DNA of 64,000 nucleotides from Nocardia asteroides (GCA_019930625.1 CP082844.1:1674001-1738000); one strand, 5' to 3'; positions 27,684-37,914 are shown, numbered from the stretch's first letter. Numbers and translations: made by a program. Notes: generated from the sequence alone by a model not told the origin.

Positions 27684-29480
27684 CTATCCGCGCCCTTCCG
27701 TGATCGTGGCCGCCTCGACCTGGTCCAGCGGCCGGTCGGGTCGGCCGGTCCGCATTCGGCGGTCGATGTAGTTCACCAAGTGGGTGAGCGGGACGGTCAG
27801 GACCAGATAGACCAGTCCGGCGGCCACCAGTGGCGAGAGATTCCCGGTCTGCGCGTTGAGATCGCGGCCGACGGCGAACAGCTCGCGCTGGGTGGCGAGC
27901 AGGCCGAGGAAGTAGATCAGCGAGGAATCCTTGATGAGGGCGATGAACTGGTTCATCAAGGCCGGCAGCACCCGGCGCACCCCTTGCGGGATCACCACCA
28001 GCGTCATCGACTGGCGGTAACCGAAACCGATGGCGCGCGCCGCCTCCAGCTGACCGGCCTCGACGGATTGGATGCCGGAGCGGAAGATCTCGCCGATATA
28101 CGCCGAGGCGAGCAACGCGAGCGCGACCGCACCGAGCCAGTACGGATTGTTGCCGGTGAGGTTGCGCACCACCGGGCCGACACCGAGACCGATCAGCAGG
28201 ATGATCACCACGGCGGGCAGGCCGCGGAAGATGTCGGTGTACACCCGTGCGGGCCAGCGCAGCCACCGGGTTCGCGAGATACCGGCGACCGCGAGCAGCA
28301 TGCCGATGGCGGTGCCGAGCGCACCCGAGACCACCGCCAGGATCAGCGTGTTCGGCAGGCCGGTCTTGATCAGTTCGGGGAAAGCCTTGCGGTACAGCGA
28401 CCAGTCGAAGAACGTGTCCTTCAACTGCCGCAAGGTGGATTTCGGCGCGTTCTGCGCGAGCCGTCCCGGTTGCTCGTCCGCGGCGAGCGCGGCGAAGTCC
28501 GGCAGCTGCGGTGCGGGTGCGGCCTTGGAACCGGGCTTCCAGCCCGGAGGCAGCTGCCGTGGCACCCAGTCGCTGTAGAGCTTGGCGTAGGTGCCGTCCG
28601 CGATCACCGCGTCCAGGCCGCTGTTGAGCGCATCGATCAGCGGTTGGTTGTTCTTGGCGACCGCGTATCCGACGAAGTTGTCCAGGCTGAAGGTGTTCTG
28701 CGACACCGACGTTCCGTCACCCGGCTCGATCGCGCCTTCCGCTTGGGCGGACGGTGCGACCCATGCGTCCACCTGACCGGACTTCAAGTTCGCATAGGCG
28801 GTGTTGTAGTCCGGGAACTTCACCGGATCCAGCCCCAGCTGGTTCACCACGAACTCGTCCTGCACCGTGCCCTGGACCACGGCGATCCGAGTGCCCCGAT
28901 CGAGATCGGAGAACTCCTTGATCGGGCTGCCGTTCGCCACCACCAGGGAGAAGTAACCGAAGTCGTAGCCGTTGGTGAAACCGACCAGCTGCCGCCGCGC
29001 GTCGGTGGTGGTGATGTTGGAGGAGCCGACGTCGAAGCGGCCGCCGGACACCTGGGCGAGCAGCCCGGCGAACTCCGTGCCGGAGAACTCCACCTGGAGA
29101 CCGAGCTTGGCGCCGATCGCCTTCAGCAACTCGTTGTCGAAACCGGTGAACGCGCCCTGCCGGTCGACGCAGATGCTCGGCGGGGCGTCCGACAGCGTGC
29201 CGACGCTGAGCTTTCCGGGCGTGATCAAGCCGAGCTTCGAGACATCGATCGAGTTCAGCGGCACGGTGCTCGCCGTGGTGTAGCGGTCGCTGCCCGCGGC
29301 GGCCGAGGAGGCCAGGTTGGTGGGCGCGGCCGAGGCGGCGGCCAGGCCGGGCGGTGCGCAGAGATTGCGCTCCGTCGCCGAGTCCTCGGAGCCGGAGCCG
29401 CACGCCGTCGCGCTGAGACCGACGGCAAGCAATATCACGGCGATCAACGCACGAGAACGCACAACGGGCACAACAGCCAT
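27684..29480 (-). CDS. Amino-acid ABC transporter, fused binding protein and permease
   Basis: A 598-residue fusion. Residues ~1-27 are a lipoprotein signal (LLAVGLSATAC), ~85-320 a periplasmic-type binding protein family 3 domain (GKLSVGTLSDAPP, GFDNELLKAIGAKLGL, FDVGSSNITTT), and ~390-585 a five-helix permease with the EAA-type loop EAARAIGFGYRQSMTLVVIP. Such fusions tether the solute receptor to its own pore. The substrate is probably a polar amino acid. I chose ATG 29480 over TTG 29489; TAGGGT 8 bases before it could be a -10 box. The ATPase follows back to back. Confidence 0.9.
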   Translation of the reverse strand: MAVVPVVRSRALIAVILLAVGLSATACGSGSEDSATERNLCAPPGLAAASAAPTNLASSAAAGSDRYTTASTVPLNSIDVSKLGLITPGKLSVGTLSDAPPSICVDRQGAFTGFDNELLKAIGAKLGLQVEFSGTEFAGLLAQVSGGRFDVGSSNITTTDARRQLVGFTNGYDFGYFSLVVANGSPIKEFSDLDRGTRIAVVQGTVQDEFVVNQLGLDPVKFPDYNTAYANLKSGQVDAWVAPSAQAEGAIEPGDGTSVSQNTFSLDNFVGYAVAKNNQPLIDALNSGLDAVIADGTYAKLYSDWVPRQLPPGWKPGSKAAPAPQLPDFAALAADEQPGRLAQNAPKSTLRQLKDTFFDWSLYRKAFPELIKTGLPNTLILAVVSGALGTAIGMLLAVAGISRTRWLRWPARVYTDIFRGLPAVVIILLIGLGVGPVVRNLTGNNPYWLGAVALALLASAYIGEIFRSGIQSVEAGQLEAARAIGFGYRQSMTLVVIPQGVRRVLPALMNQFIALIKDSSLIYFLGLLATQRELFAVGRDLNAQTGNLSPLVAAGLVYLVLTVPLTHLVNYIDRRMRTGRPDRPLDQVEAATITEGRG

Positions 29481-29629
29481 GACGGACAACCCTAGCCGTG
29501 AAAATCTGCTAATCCACAGCTACCCCTGGGGTCGGGCCGCGATCAGCCATGCCCGCGCGGTGGGTCGCCGGTTTCGATCATCCTGAGCCGAACTCCATGC
29601 GGGCCGCGCTCCGGTCGGCGGCAATCCGC

Positions 29630-30424
29630 TCAGGCCAGTCCACTGAGCGGTTCCGGATTGACCTCGTCGCGCCACCGGACGGCGGTCTGGACTTCGGCCA
29701 GGTCGTAGGCCGGTCCACTGATCCCGATGGTGAACGTCGTCACGCCCGCGTCGACGAAGGCGGGCGCCTTCTCCAAGCCGGGCCACTGCACGGAGCGCTC
29801 GATGCGCGCCTGGTCGGTGCCGACGGCGGCGCAGTGCTCGGCGAGCACCTTGTTCTTGCGCGCGAGCACGTCCAGGTCGGCGAAGGTGTGCCACATGTCG
29901 GCGTACTGCGCGACCAGCCGCAACGTCTTCTTCTCACCGCCTCCCCCGATCAGGATCGGCAGGTCGCGGATCGGGCGCGGCTCGAGTTTCGGGAGCCGGG
30001 CGCTGACCCGGGCCAAGGTCTCCTTCAACAGCGCCAGCCTGCTACCCGGGGTGCCGAAGTCGTAGCCGTACTCGTCGTAGTCCTTTTGGAACCAGCCCGC
30101 GCCGAGCCCCAGAATCAGCCGGCCGCCGCTGATGTGGTCGACCGTGCGCGCCATATCGGCCAGCAGGTCCGGATTGCGGTAACCGCCGCCGGTGACCAGC
30201 GCGCCGATCTCCACGCGCTCGGTCTGCTCGGCGAACGCGCCCAGCATCGTCCAGCACTCGAAGTGCGCGCCGTCGGGATCGCCGGTGAGCGGGTAGAAGT
30301 GGTCCCAGTTGAACACGATGTCGACACCCGCGTCCTCGCAGCGCAACACCGCGTCGCGGATGAGCCCGTATTCGGGCGCGTGCTGCGGCTGGAGCTGGAC
30401 TCCGATACGAACTGGACGACTCAT
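29630..30424 (-). CDS. LLM-class F420-dependent oxidoreductase
   Basis: A 264-residue TIM-barrel protein of the luciferase-like monooxygenase superfamily, F420 branch. Marks are IRIGVQLQPQ-like first strand, FNWDHFYPL, ISGGRLILGLGAGW (~97-110) and the C-terminal VTTFTIGIS. It would move hydride between F420 and an organic substrate that cannot be named from the sequence. The ATG at 30424 is preceded by GAGGAG with a 6-base spacer; a GTG one codon upstream is also possible. It is divergent from the PucR-type regulator at 30580. Confidence 0.88.
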   Translation of the reverse strand: MSRPVRIGVQLQPQHAPEYGLIRDAVLRCEDAGVDIVFNWDHFYPLTGDPDGAHFECWTMLGAFAEQTERVEIGALVTGGGYRNPDLLADMARTVDHISGGRLILGLGAGWFQKDYDEYGYDFGTPGSRLALLKETLARVSARLPKLEPRPIRDLPILIGGGGEKKTLRLVAQYADMWHTFADLDVLARKNKVLAEHCAAVGTDQARIERSVQWPGLEKAPAFVDAGVTTFTIGISGPAYDLAEVQTAVRWRDEVNPEPLSGLA

Positions 30425-30579
30425 CACATGCTCCTCGTCGCTCGGCCTGCCCCCGTCCCGAGGCTACCGGCGCGGTCTGGTTCCCGCAGGCAGGCGCCCG
30501 CTGCCTCCGGCACGCGACGACGCGCCCGGCGCGGGCTAGGTTGGGGAGGCGATGCCCAGCCTGCGGAGGAGGTGTCGGG

Positions 30580-31833
30580 GTGGCCGACCGCGATGACGAG
30601 GTGGTTCGCGCGGTCGTCTCGGCGATTCTGCGTGATCGCGAGCAGCTGATCGCCGAGTTGTCGGCGATCATCCGCGCACAGGTCGAGGCGCTCGACCTGG
30701 ACGCCCGGCTCCGCGATCTGTTCGAAGCGGGCACCACCGACAATTTGAAGTCTGTTCTCGACTTCGTCCAGAACGACGCCGCCGAGCACGAGGTGCACGC
30801 CCCGGCCCGAGCGCTGGTGTACGCGCGGACCCTCGCCCAGCGTGATGTCCCGTTGTCGGCGCTGATTCGCGCGTACCGCGTTGGGCAGGCCGGTTTTCTC
30901 GATCTCGCGATGCGCTACGCCGTGGACCTGGGCGGTCCCGACAGCGCGGCGGCCATCATCCGGATCGTCAACCGCACGGCGGTGTACATCGACCGGGTCT
31001 GCGAGCACGTCGGGGTGGCGTACGAACAGGAACGCGACCGGTGGGTGGGCAGTCGCAGCGGACTGCGACAGGAATGGGTGGCCCGGGTACTCGACGGCTC
31101 GGCCGACGACATCGGCCAGGCCGAGCAAGTGCTGCGCTATCCCCTCACCGGCCACCACGTCGCGGTGAACGCCTGGACCGACCCGCAGCTGTCGGCACGG
31201 ACCGCGTTGGATGTCCTCGATGCCGTTCGCGCGGCGCTGGCTCCGCTGTTCGGCAACCCGCGCAGGGCGTTGCTGGTGCCGACCGACGAACGGGAAGTTC
31301 GGCTGTGGTTCTCGGCTTCCCGTGACCTGAAAATCGATGCCGACGCCATCGAGAGCTCGCTGGCGGCCATGTCGCTGCCGGTCCGGGTGGCGGTAGGCGG
31401 GCTCGGCGCAGACGTGGCGGGTTTCCGTCGCAGCCTGCGCCAAGCCGACCGAGTTCGCGAACTCGTGCTGCTCGCCGGTCCGGGGGCGCCCCGGGCGGTG
31501 TCACACGATCAGGTGGCAGCCGTCGCGCTGATGAGCGGCGACATAGAGGAACTGCGTCGATTCGTGGCCGACTGCCTGGGTGAGCTGGTCACCGACGACC
31601 AACGCAATCTCTGGCTGCGCGAAACCCTGCGTGTGTTCCTCGCCAACAACCGCAGTTACGCCGCGGCGGCCCAGGAATTGGCCGTGCACCGCAACACCAT
31701 TCAGTACCGGGTGCGGCAGGCGCTCGACCTGATCGGTCACACCTTCGACGATCACGACCGCACGCTCCATCTGCACCTGGCGTTGCAGGCCGCGCGCTGG
31801 CTCGGGCCGGCGGTACTGCACCGAGTTCATTGA
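30580..31833 (+). CDS. PucR/CdaR-type transcriptional regulator
   Basis: A 417-residue regulator. The N-terminal ~150 residues are a helical sensor region, the middle (~165-290) resembles the GGDEF-like domain of CdaR/PucR proteins, and the C-terminus has the PucR helix-turn-helix: LRVFLANNRSYAAAAQELAVHRNTIQYRVRQ with the invariant HRNT-x-x-YR core. GTG 30580 follows GGAGGAGG (30565-30572) with 7 bases. Members control catabolic genes next to them, so the phosphotriesterase 131 bases downstream is the likely target. Confidence 0.88.
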   Translation: MADRDDEVVRAVVSAILRDREQLIAELSAIIRAQVEALDLDARLRDLFEAGTTDNLKSVLDFVQNDAAEHEVHAPARALVYARTLAQRDVPLSALIRAYRVGQAGFLDLAMRYAVDLGGPDSAAAIIRIVNRTAVYIDRVCEHVGVAYEQERDRWVGSRSGLRQEWVARVLDGSADDIGQAEQVLRYPLTGHHVAVNAWTDPQLSARTALDVLDAVRAALAPLFGNPRRALLVPTDEREVRLWFSASRDLKIDADAIESSLAAMSLPVRVAVGGLGADVAGFRRSLRQADRVRELVLLAGPGAPRAVSHDQVAAVALMSGDIEELRRFVADCLGELVTDDQRNLWLRETLRVFLANNRSYAAAAQELAVHRNTIQYRVRQALDLIGHTFDDHDRTLHLHLALQAARWLGPAVLHRVH

Positions 31834-31869
31834 TCCGAGCCGCGCCGCTCTGTGCGCTGCGCACGAAAG

Positions 31870-31898
31870 TTGTACATAGTTTCAGCGTCAGCGAATAT
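31870..31898 (+). promoter_or_regulatory. Candidate promoter of the phosphotriesterase gene
   Basis: TTGTAC (31870-31875) and GAATAT (31893-31898) are 17 bases apart in the gap before the phosphotriesterase gene, giving a leader of about 60 bases with AGGAG before the GTG. Confidence 0.4.
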
Positions 31899-31964
31899 GG
31901 CCTGCCTCACATTCCGGTTCGTAGCATTCCTCCGAACAGGCAGCTGAGATGAGGAGAAACCGCT

Positions 31965-32951
31965 GTGTCAACGCTGGAAACCGCGCGCGGGCCGATCGAC
32001 ACCACCGACCTCGGGGTGACGTTGATGCATGAGCACGTCTTCGTGCTCACGGGGGATATCCACCAGAACTATCCGGCCGAATGGGGCTCGGAAGAAGAAC
32101 GTATCGCCGACGCCGTGCGGCGGTTGCGGGCCGCGTACGACGCGGGCGTCCGCACGGTCGTCGATCTGACGGTGGTCGGGCTGGGTCGCTACATTCCGCG
32201 GATTCAGCGGATCGCCGAGCAGTTGCCGCTGAACCTCGTGGTCGCGACCGGGGTCTACACCTATGACGATGTCCCCTTCTTCTTCCACTACCGCGGGCCC
32301 GCGTTGAACGAGATCGTCGGCGCGCAGGTCCCCGACCCGATGGTCGACATGTTCGTCGGCGACATCCGCGACGGCATCGCGGGCACGGGGGTGAAGGCGG
32401 GCATGCTGAAGTGCGCGATCGATCGGCAAGGGCTGACCGCGGGCGTCGAACGGGTGATGCGCGCGATCGCCAGGGCCCATCTCGAGACCGGCGTTCCGAT
32501 CACCGTGCACACCCATCCGGAGTCGCGGACCGGGCTCGACGTCAAGCGCGTGATGTGCGACGAGGAAGGCGTCGACCCGGGCCGCATCGTGCTCGGTCAC
32601 AGCGGCGACACCACCGATTGCGATCACCTCGCCGAGTTGGCCGATGCGGGCTTCGTCCTCGGCATGGACCGCTTCGGCATCAACCTCGACACCACCTTCG
32701 AAGCCCGCGCGGACACCCTGATCGAGATGGTGCGCCGCGGCTACACCGACCGAATGGTGCTCTCCCAGGACGCCAGCTGCTACCTCGACTGGATCGAGCC
32801 CGCCGCCATGGCCGCCCTGCCGCAATGGCACTACACCCACCTGTTCGACGACGTGTTCCCCTACGTGCTCGAACGCGGCGTCACCGAGAAACAGATCGAC
32901 ACCATGCTCGTCGACGTCCCGCGCGCGTTCTTCGAGGCGCGAACACGCTGA
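31965..32951 (+). CDS. Phosphotriesterase-family metal hydrolase (Php-like)
   Basis: A 328-residue amidohydrolase-superfamily enzyme with a binuclear metal site. H22 and H24 (MHEHVF), the carboxylated Lys at 149 (AGMLKCA), H182 (VHTH), H212 (LGHSGD) and D269 (LSQDAS) are all in place. It closely follows the M. tuberculosis Php protein in sequence landmarks such as TARGPID at the start, IVVATG-type strand, YTYDDVPFFFHY and PQWHYTHL. Family members are mostly lactonases with side activity on organophosphates. The start is GTG 31965. The PucR-type regulator upstream probably controls it. Confidence 0.9.
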   Translation: MSTLETARGPIDTTDLGVTLMHEHVFVLTGDIHQNYPAEWGSEEERIADAVRRLRAAYDAGVRTVVDLTVVGLGRYIPRIQRIAEQLPLNLVVATGVYTYDDVPFFFHYRGPALNEIVGAQVPDPMVDMFVGDIRDGIAGTGVKAGMLKCAIDRQGLTAGVERVMRAIARAHLETGVPITVHTHPESRTGLDVKRVMCDEEGVDPGRIVLGHSGDTTDCDHLAELADAGFVLGMDRFGINLDTTFEARADTLIEMVRRGYTDRMVLSQDASCYLDWIEPAAMAALPQWHYTHLFDDVFPYVLERGVTEKQIDTMLVDVPRAFFEARTR

Positions 32952-33042
32952 CGTGGCCCGTCCCCGACCGGCCGGATAGTATCGCCGGACCCTTACTCGG
33001 ATCGTCCGGCACGTTCCTGCCGGGATGGGATGTGAATTCGTC

Positions 33043-34119
<1,077 letters not shown>

Positions 34120-34133
34120 GCACGCCGCCGAGA

Positions 34134-34168
34134 GGCCCGCTCCTCAGCCGAAGCGCGGTGAGCGGGCC
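34134..34168. terminator. Hairpin between convergent genes
   Basis: Perfect 9-bp arms GGCCCGCTC (34134-34142) and GAGCGGGCC (34160-34168) in the 57-base gap between the sugar-ATPase gene and the HxlR gene. Confidence 0.55.
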
Positions 34169-34176
34169 CGCGGCGA

Positions 34177-34737
34177 TCAGGGCGTCGCGTCCGTTCGGCG
34201 GCCTTTCTCCGCTTCGGCATCGCCCGAGCGACGTTCGCGCGACTGCTGGACGTACTCCTGGTTGAGCCGCACGCCCAGTTCCTCGAGTTCGAGTTCGCGG
34301 CCGGATTCGCTGCGCACCTGAACCCGCACCGGAGCGCCGGTCGCCTCCTCGACCAAGAGCAGCGGCGCCGGCCCCGGCTGCAAGTAGGCATCGCCCCACT
34401 GCATGAGCGCGAGCACGGCGGGTAGCAGATCCCGTCCCATCCGGGTGAGCACGTATTCGTGCCTAGTGCGCTTGCCTTCCTCTTGGTACGGCTGTTTCGC
34501 CAGCACACCCGCCTCGGTGAGGTTGCGCAACTGGGCGGCGGCGGCCGCGTCCGTGATTCCGACCCGGCTGGCGAAACCGTCGAACCGCCGGGTCCCGTAG
34601 TACGCCTCGCGCAGGATGAGCACCGCCGAACGGGTGCCGACGATGTCGAGCGCTTTGGCGATCGAGCATTCCTCGGCTTTCCACGAACTCAGATCGGCCA
34701 ACGGTCCTTCCATCACTGCTGCCATGACGAACATCAT
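34177..34737 (-). CDS. HxlR-family transcriptional regulator
   Basis: A protein of about 186 residues with an N-terminal winged-helix domain of HxlR type. CSIAKALDIVGTRSAVLILREA carries the typical Cys (redox-sensitive in some relatives) and is followed by GTRRFDGFASRVGITDAAAAAQLRNLTEAG and the wing RTRHEYVLT. The C-terminal ~75 residues are charged and helical. The start is uncertain: ATGs at 34737, 34734, 34725 and 34713 are all possible and none has a clear binding site. It is divergent from the thiolase gene at 34836 and probably regulates it. Confidence 0.85.
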   Translation of the reverse strand: MMFVMAAVMEGPLADLSSWKAEECSIAKALDIVGTRSAVLILREAYYGTRRFDGFASRVGITDAAAAAQLRNLTEAGVLAKQPYQEEGKRTRHEYVLTRMGRDLLPAVLALMQWGDAYLQPGPAPLLLVEEATGAPVRVQVRSESGRELELEELGVRLNQEYVQQSRERRSGDAEAEKGRRTDATP

Positions 34738-34835
34738 AACCGACCTGACTTGCTTCAACTATTGCCAGGTGTACTCTGACTATGTGTTGATAGAGCCAGG
34801 CATGGTGGCCGGGCTCTCCTCCGGAAGGAAGCACC

Positions 34836-36005
34836 ATGAGAGACGCGGTGATTGTCGAGGCGGTACGGACCCCGATCGGCAAAGGCAAGCCGAACGGCGC
34901 ACTGCACAACGTCAACGCGGTGGATCTGCTGGCCCACAGCCTGCGCGAGGTGGTGGACCGCAGCGGCATCGATCCCGCACTCATCGACGACGTGATCGGC
35001 GGCGTGGTCACACAGTTCGGTGAGCAGGGCGCGAATATGACCAGGCGGGCCGCGCTGGCCGCCGGCTATCCCGAATCCGTCCCGGCGACCACGGTCGACC
35101 GGCAGTGCGGCAGCAGCCAGCAGGCGATCCACTTCGCCGCGCAAGGCGTGATCGCGGGCGCTTACGACATCGTGGTCGCCGCGGGCGTGGAGTCGATGGG
35201 CCGGATTCCCATGGGCGCCAACCTGGTCGGCGCGCAGGACATCTCCGGGGTCGGTTTCGCCGAGCGATACCCGGAGGGCCTGGTGTCGCAGGGCATCAGC
35301 GCCGAGCTGATCGCCGCCAAGTGGGGCCTGACCCGCGGCCAACTGGACGAGTTCGCGCTCGCCAGCCACGAGAAGGCGGCGCTGGCCACCAAGAACGGGC
35401 TGTTCGCCAAAGAACTCGCGCCGATCAACGGACTCGCCACCGACGAGGGCATCCGGGTCGGCAGCACCTTGGAGACGCTGGCCGCACTCCGCCCGGCGTA
35501 TTACGACCCGGCCATGGCCGCCCGCTTCCCGCAGATCGGCTGGGAGATCACGGCCGCCTCCGCCAGTCAGGTCAGCGATGGCAGCGCGGCGGTGCTCATC
35601 ATGACCAGCGAGCGCGCCGAGCAACTCGGGCTGAAGCCGCTCGCCCGGCTGCACAGCTTCGCGGTGGCCGGTGACGACCCGCTGTTCATGCTCACCGCGG
35701 TGATCCCGGCGACCGAGAAAGTGTTGCGACGCGCCGGTCTGCGACTGTCCGACATCGACCTGTTCGAGATCAATGAAGCTTTCTCCCCGGTAGTGCTGGC
35801 CTGGGCGCACGACACCGGCGCAGACCTGGCGAAAGTCAACGTCAACGGCGGCGCGATCGCCATCGGACACCCGCTCGGAGCGTCCGGCGCCCGCCTGATG
35901 ACCACCCTGGTGCACGCCATGCAGGACCGCGGCGCCCGCTACGGCCTGCAAACCATGTGCGAGGCAGGCGGTCTGGCGAACGCCACCATCATCGAACGAA
36001 TCTGA
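34836..36005 (+). CDS. Acetyl-CoA acetyltransferase (thiolase)
   Basis: A 389-residue degradative-type thiolase. The acylated Cys is in DRQCGSSQQA (C91), the active-site His in GGAIAIGHPLGASGAR (~345-360), and the second Cys near the end in MCEAGG. NEAFSP is the third family block. It cleaves or forms 3-ketoacyl-CoA; the subgroup resembles FadA enzymes of steroid and side-chain degradation in actinobacteria. GGAAGGA precedes the ATG. The HxlR gene 98 bases away and divergent suggests local control. Confidence 0.92.
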   Translation: MRDAVIVEAVRTPIGKGKPNGALHNVNAVDLLAHSLREVVDRSGIDPALIDDVIGGVVTQFGEQGANMTRRAALAAGYPESVPATTVDRQCGSSQQAIHFAAQGVIAGAYDIVVAAGVESMGRIPMGANLVGAQDISGVGFAERYPEGLVSQGISAELIAAKWGLTRGQLDEFALASHEKAALATKNGLFAKELAPINGLATDEGIRVGSTLETLAALRPAYYDPAMAARFPQIGWEITAASASQVSDGSAAVLIMTSERAEQLGLKPLARLHSFAVAGDDPLFMLTAVIPATEKVLRRAGLRLSDIDLFEINEAFSPVVLAWAHDTGADLAKVNVNGGAIAIGHPLGASGARLMTTLVHAMQDRGARYGLQTMCEAGGLANATIIERI

Positions 36006-36011
36006 GTGGTC

Positions 36012-36043
36012 GCGTGGTACCCGTCCCGGGACGGGTACCACGC
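36012..36043. terminator. 32-bp perfect palindrome, bidirectional terminator
   Basis: Two 16-bp arms, GCGTGGTACCCGTCCC (36012-36027) and its exact complement (36028-36043), meet without a spacer. It fills the space between the thiolase stop (36003-36005) and the stop of the convergent membrane-protein gene (36044-36046). Confidence 0.8.
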
Positions 36044-36382
36044 TCAAATCGATACGAGCACTATGGCGATCAGGAAGCCGAGCAGCCAGCATTCGAGGAT
36101 CAGCGGTACGGCGATGAGCGGGGTCCAGGCGATGGGCCTGCCGTGGCGCACTTTCTCCAGCGCCGAGACGACCGCCGCGAGAACCGATGCCGCTATGCCT
36201 GCCCAGGCGAGGACCTGCGCCCAGGGCAGATACCCGACGCCGCGGCCGTCGCGGCCGTCGCGTGCGAGCACATCGTAGAGCGGAACGAAAGACGCGATCA
36301 GCCAGGCGAGTCCGAAGACGATCACCCAACCCAGCGCCACGCGCAGGGCATCGGTCATTCGCCGCCGGAACTGCCGCGCCAT
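36044..36382 (-). CDS. Small membrane protein
   Basis: A protein of about 112 residues with three hydrophobic helices (roughly residues 16-38, 52-75 and 85-110) and a basic N-terminus. The start could be ATG 36382 or ATG 36358; neither has a convincing binding site. No family recognised. It ends directly at the palindromic terminator and lies 45 bases downstream of another small membrane protein on the same strand, so the two may be one transcription unit. Confidence 0.55.
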   Translation of the reverse strand: MARQFRRRMTDALRVALGWVIVFGLAWLIASFVPLYDVLARDGRDGRGVGYLPWAQVLAWAGIAASVLAAVVSALEKVRHGRPIAWTPLIAVPLILECWLLGFLIAIVLVSI

Positions 36383-36427
36383 ACCTTCAGCATGACGGGC
36401 CTTCGCCCGCATGGCATCTCGACAGGC

Positions 36428-36826
36428 TCAGTGTCCCGTGTGCACCTGGGACGCCAGCGCCAGGCCACCGCAGAACGAGGCGACGATCAGCGCCATCGCG
36501 AGCATCGGCCAATACCACATGTACCAGCGCTTGACCGCGGCCACGATGAGCATCGCGGTCACGCCGACAATCGCGAACGCGGTGCCGCCCCAGGACACCG
36601 CGAACGCCCAGCCGAGGTAGTCGGTGCGACAGTTGTCCGGACCGCACGGATCGGTGGCGAAGGCGAAGAAGACGGTGAAGTAGGCGGCGGCCAAGCCGAG
36701 CGCCGCCGCGACGCAGTACAGCGAGACCGCGAGCACGACATCCCAGGTCCGCACCGGCTGCCGCGCGCCGGGGTGCGCGGGCATGCCGTGCTGCGGCCAG
36801 GGCTGCGGGGTACCGGTCTGAATCAT
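36428..36826 (-). CDS. Small membrane protein with a Cys-containing loop
   Basis: A 132-residue protein with a Pro-rich cytoplasmic N-terminus (1-25) and four hydrophobic segments (about 28-50, 70-92, 94-104 and 107-126). The loop DPCGPDNCRTDY between the first two has a Cys pair that could form a disulfide outside the membrane. Unknown function. It is divergent from menC. Confidence 0.65.
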   Translation of the reverse strand: MIQTGTPQPWPQHGMPAHPGARQPVRTWDVVLAVSLYCVAAALGLAAAYFTVFFAFATDPCGPDNCRTDYLGWAFAVSWGGTAFAIVGVTAMLIVAAVKRWYMWYWPMLAMALIVASFCGGLALASQVHTGH

Positions 36827-36930
36827 GCTCTGACGATCCCGCTCAGCACGCGATGGCGCCTGCGGGAAAGTACTCGAGTCCGCATGCGCAATCCCCGATC
36901 CGCGGCAGCGGCCGAATAGGCTGGGTGGCG

Positions 36931-37914
36931 ATGAGCGACTCCGCAGCGCAGAACATCGTCTACGCCATTCCGATGCGCACCCGTTTCCGTGGCATCACGG
37001 TGCGCGAGGGAATGCTGATCCGGGGACCGCTCGGGTGGGGTGAATTCTGCCCGTTTCCCGAATACGACGATCGGGAGGCCGCCGCCTGGTTGTCCACCGC
37101 CTTGGAGCAGGTGACGACAGGCTGGCCCGAGCCGGTGCGGGATCGGATCCCGATCAACTGCACCGTGCCTGCCGTGGACGCGGAGCAGGCGCACGCGATC
37201 GTGGCCCGCTCCGGCTGCCGCACCGCCAAGGTGAAGGTCGCCGACCACCCCGAATCGCTCGCGGAGGATCTGGCCCGGGTGGAGGCGGTGCGCGACGCGC
37301 TCGGCTCCGGCGGCGCCATCCGGGTCGACGCCAACGCGGTCTGGGATGTCGACACCGCCGTGCGCCACATCCAGCGGATCGATAAGGCCGCGGGCGGGCT
37401 GGAGTACGTCGAACAGCCGTGCCGGACCATCGAGGAACTCGCCGCGGTGCGCCGCCGCGTCGACGTCCGCATCGCCGCCGACGAATCCATCCGCCGCGCC
37501 GAAGACCCGCTGCGGGTCGCGGTCGCCGGGGCTGCGGACATCGCCGTCCTCAAGTGCACGCCGCTGGGCGGCGTCCGCCGCGCCCTCCAGGTGGCGGAGG
37601 CGGCGGGACTGCCCTGCGTGGTCTCCTCCGCCTTGGAGACCAGCGTCGGCCTCGCCGCGCAACTGGCGCTGGCCGGCGCGCTTCCCGAACTCGATTTCGC
37701 CTGCGGTCTGGGGACTTCGAGTCTGCTCACCGGTGACGTGACGCCGGGATTGCTGCGCCCCTCGGACGGTTATCTCCCGGTCCTGCGCACCCCGCCCCAG
37801 CCTGACCCCGAACTGATGGAACATCACCGTCATCCCGACCCCGCGCGCACGGCGTGGTGGCGGGAGCGGTTGGCCCGCGTCACCGCCTTGGTCGCACCGG
37901 CCCCGCCTCCCTGA
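36931..37914 (+). CDS. menC: o-Succinylbenzoate synthase
   Basis: A 327-residue enolase-superfamily enzyme that dehydrates SHCHC to o-succinylbenzoate in menaquinone synthesis. It has the catalytic Lys pair AKVKV (~98-102), metal ligands in RVDANAVWD, EYVEQP and AADES, and the second catalytic Lys in VLKCTPLGG. The length equals that of mycobacterial MenC. ATG 36931 fits; a TAGGCT box (36917-36922) 8 bases before it suggests a very short or absent leader. No other men gene is in the window. Confidence 0.92.
   Translation: MSDSAAQNIVYAIPMRTRFRGITVREGMLIRGPLGWGEFCPFPEYDDREAAAWLSTALEQVTTGWPEPVRDRIPINCTVPAVDAEQAHAIVARSGCRTAKVKVADHPESLAEDLARVEAVRDALGSGGAIRVDANAVWDVDTAVRHIQRIDKAAGGLEYVEQPCRTIEELAAVRRRVDVRIAADESIRRAEDPLRVAVAGAADIAVLKCTPLGGVRRALQVAEAAGLPCVVSSALETSVGLAAQLALAGALPELDFACGLGTSSLLTGDVTPGLLRPSDGYLPVLRTPPQPDPELMEHHRHPDPARTAWWRERLARVTALVAPAPPP

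Noticed and set aside
27048..29495. Long plus-strand open frame (815 codons) opposite the amino-acid ABC transporter
   Set aside because: It is the antisense shadow of two certain transporter genes; long shadows are expected at this GC content.
36012..36043. Palindrome considered as an insertion-sequence end or attachment site
   Set aside because: No transposase, integrase or target duplication is nearby, and its exact fit between two convergent stops explains it as a terminator.
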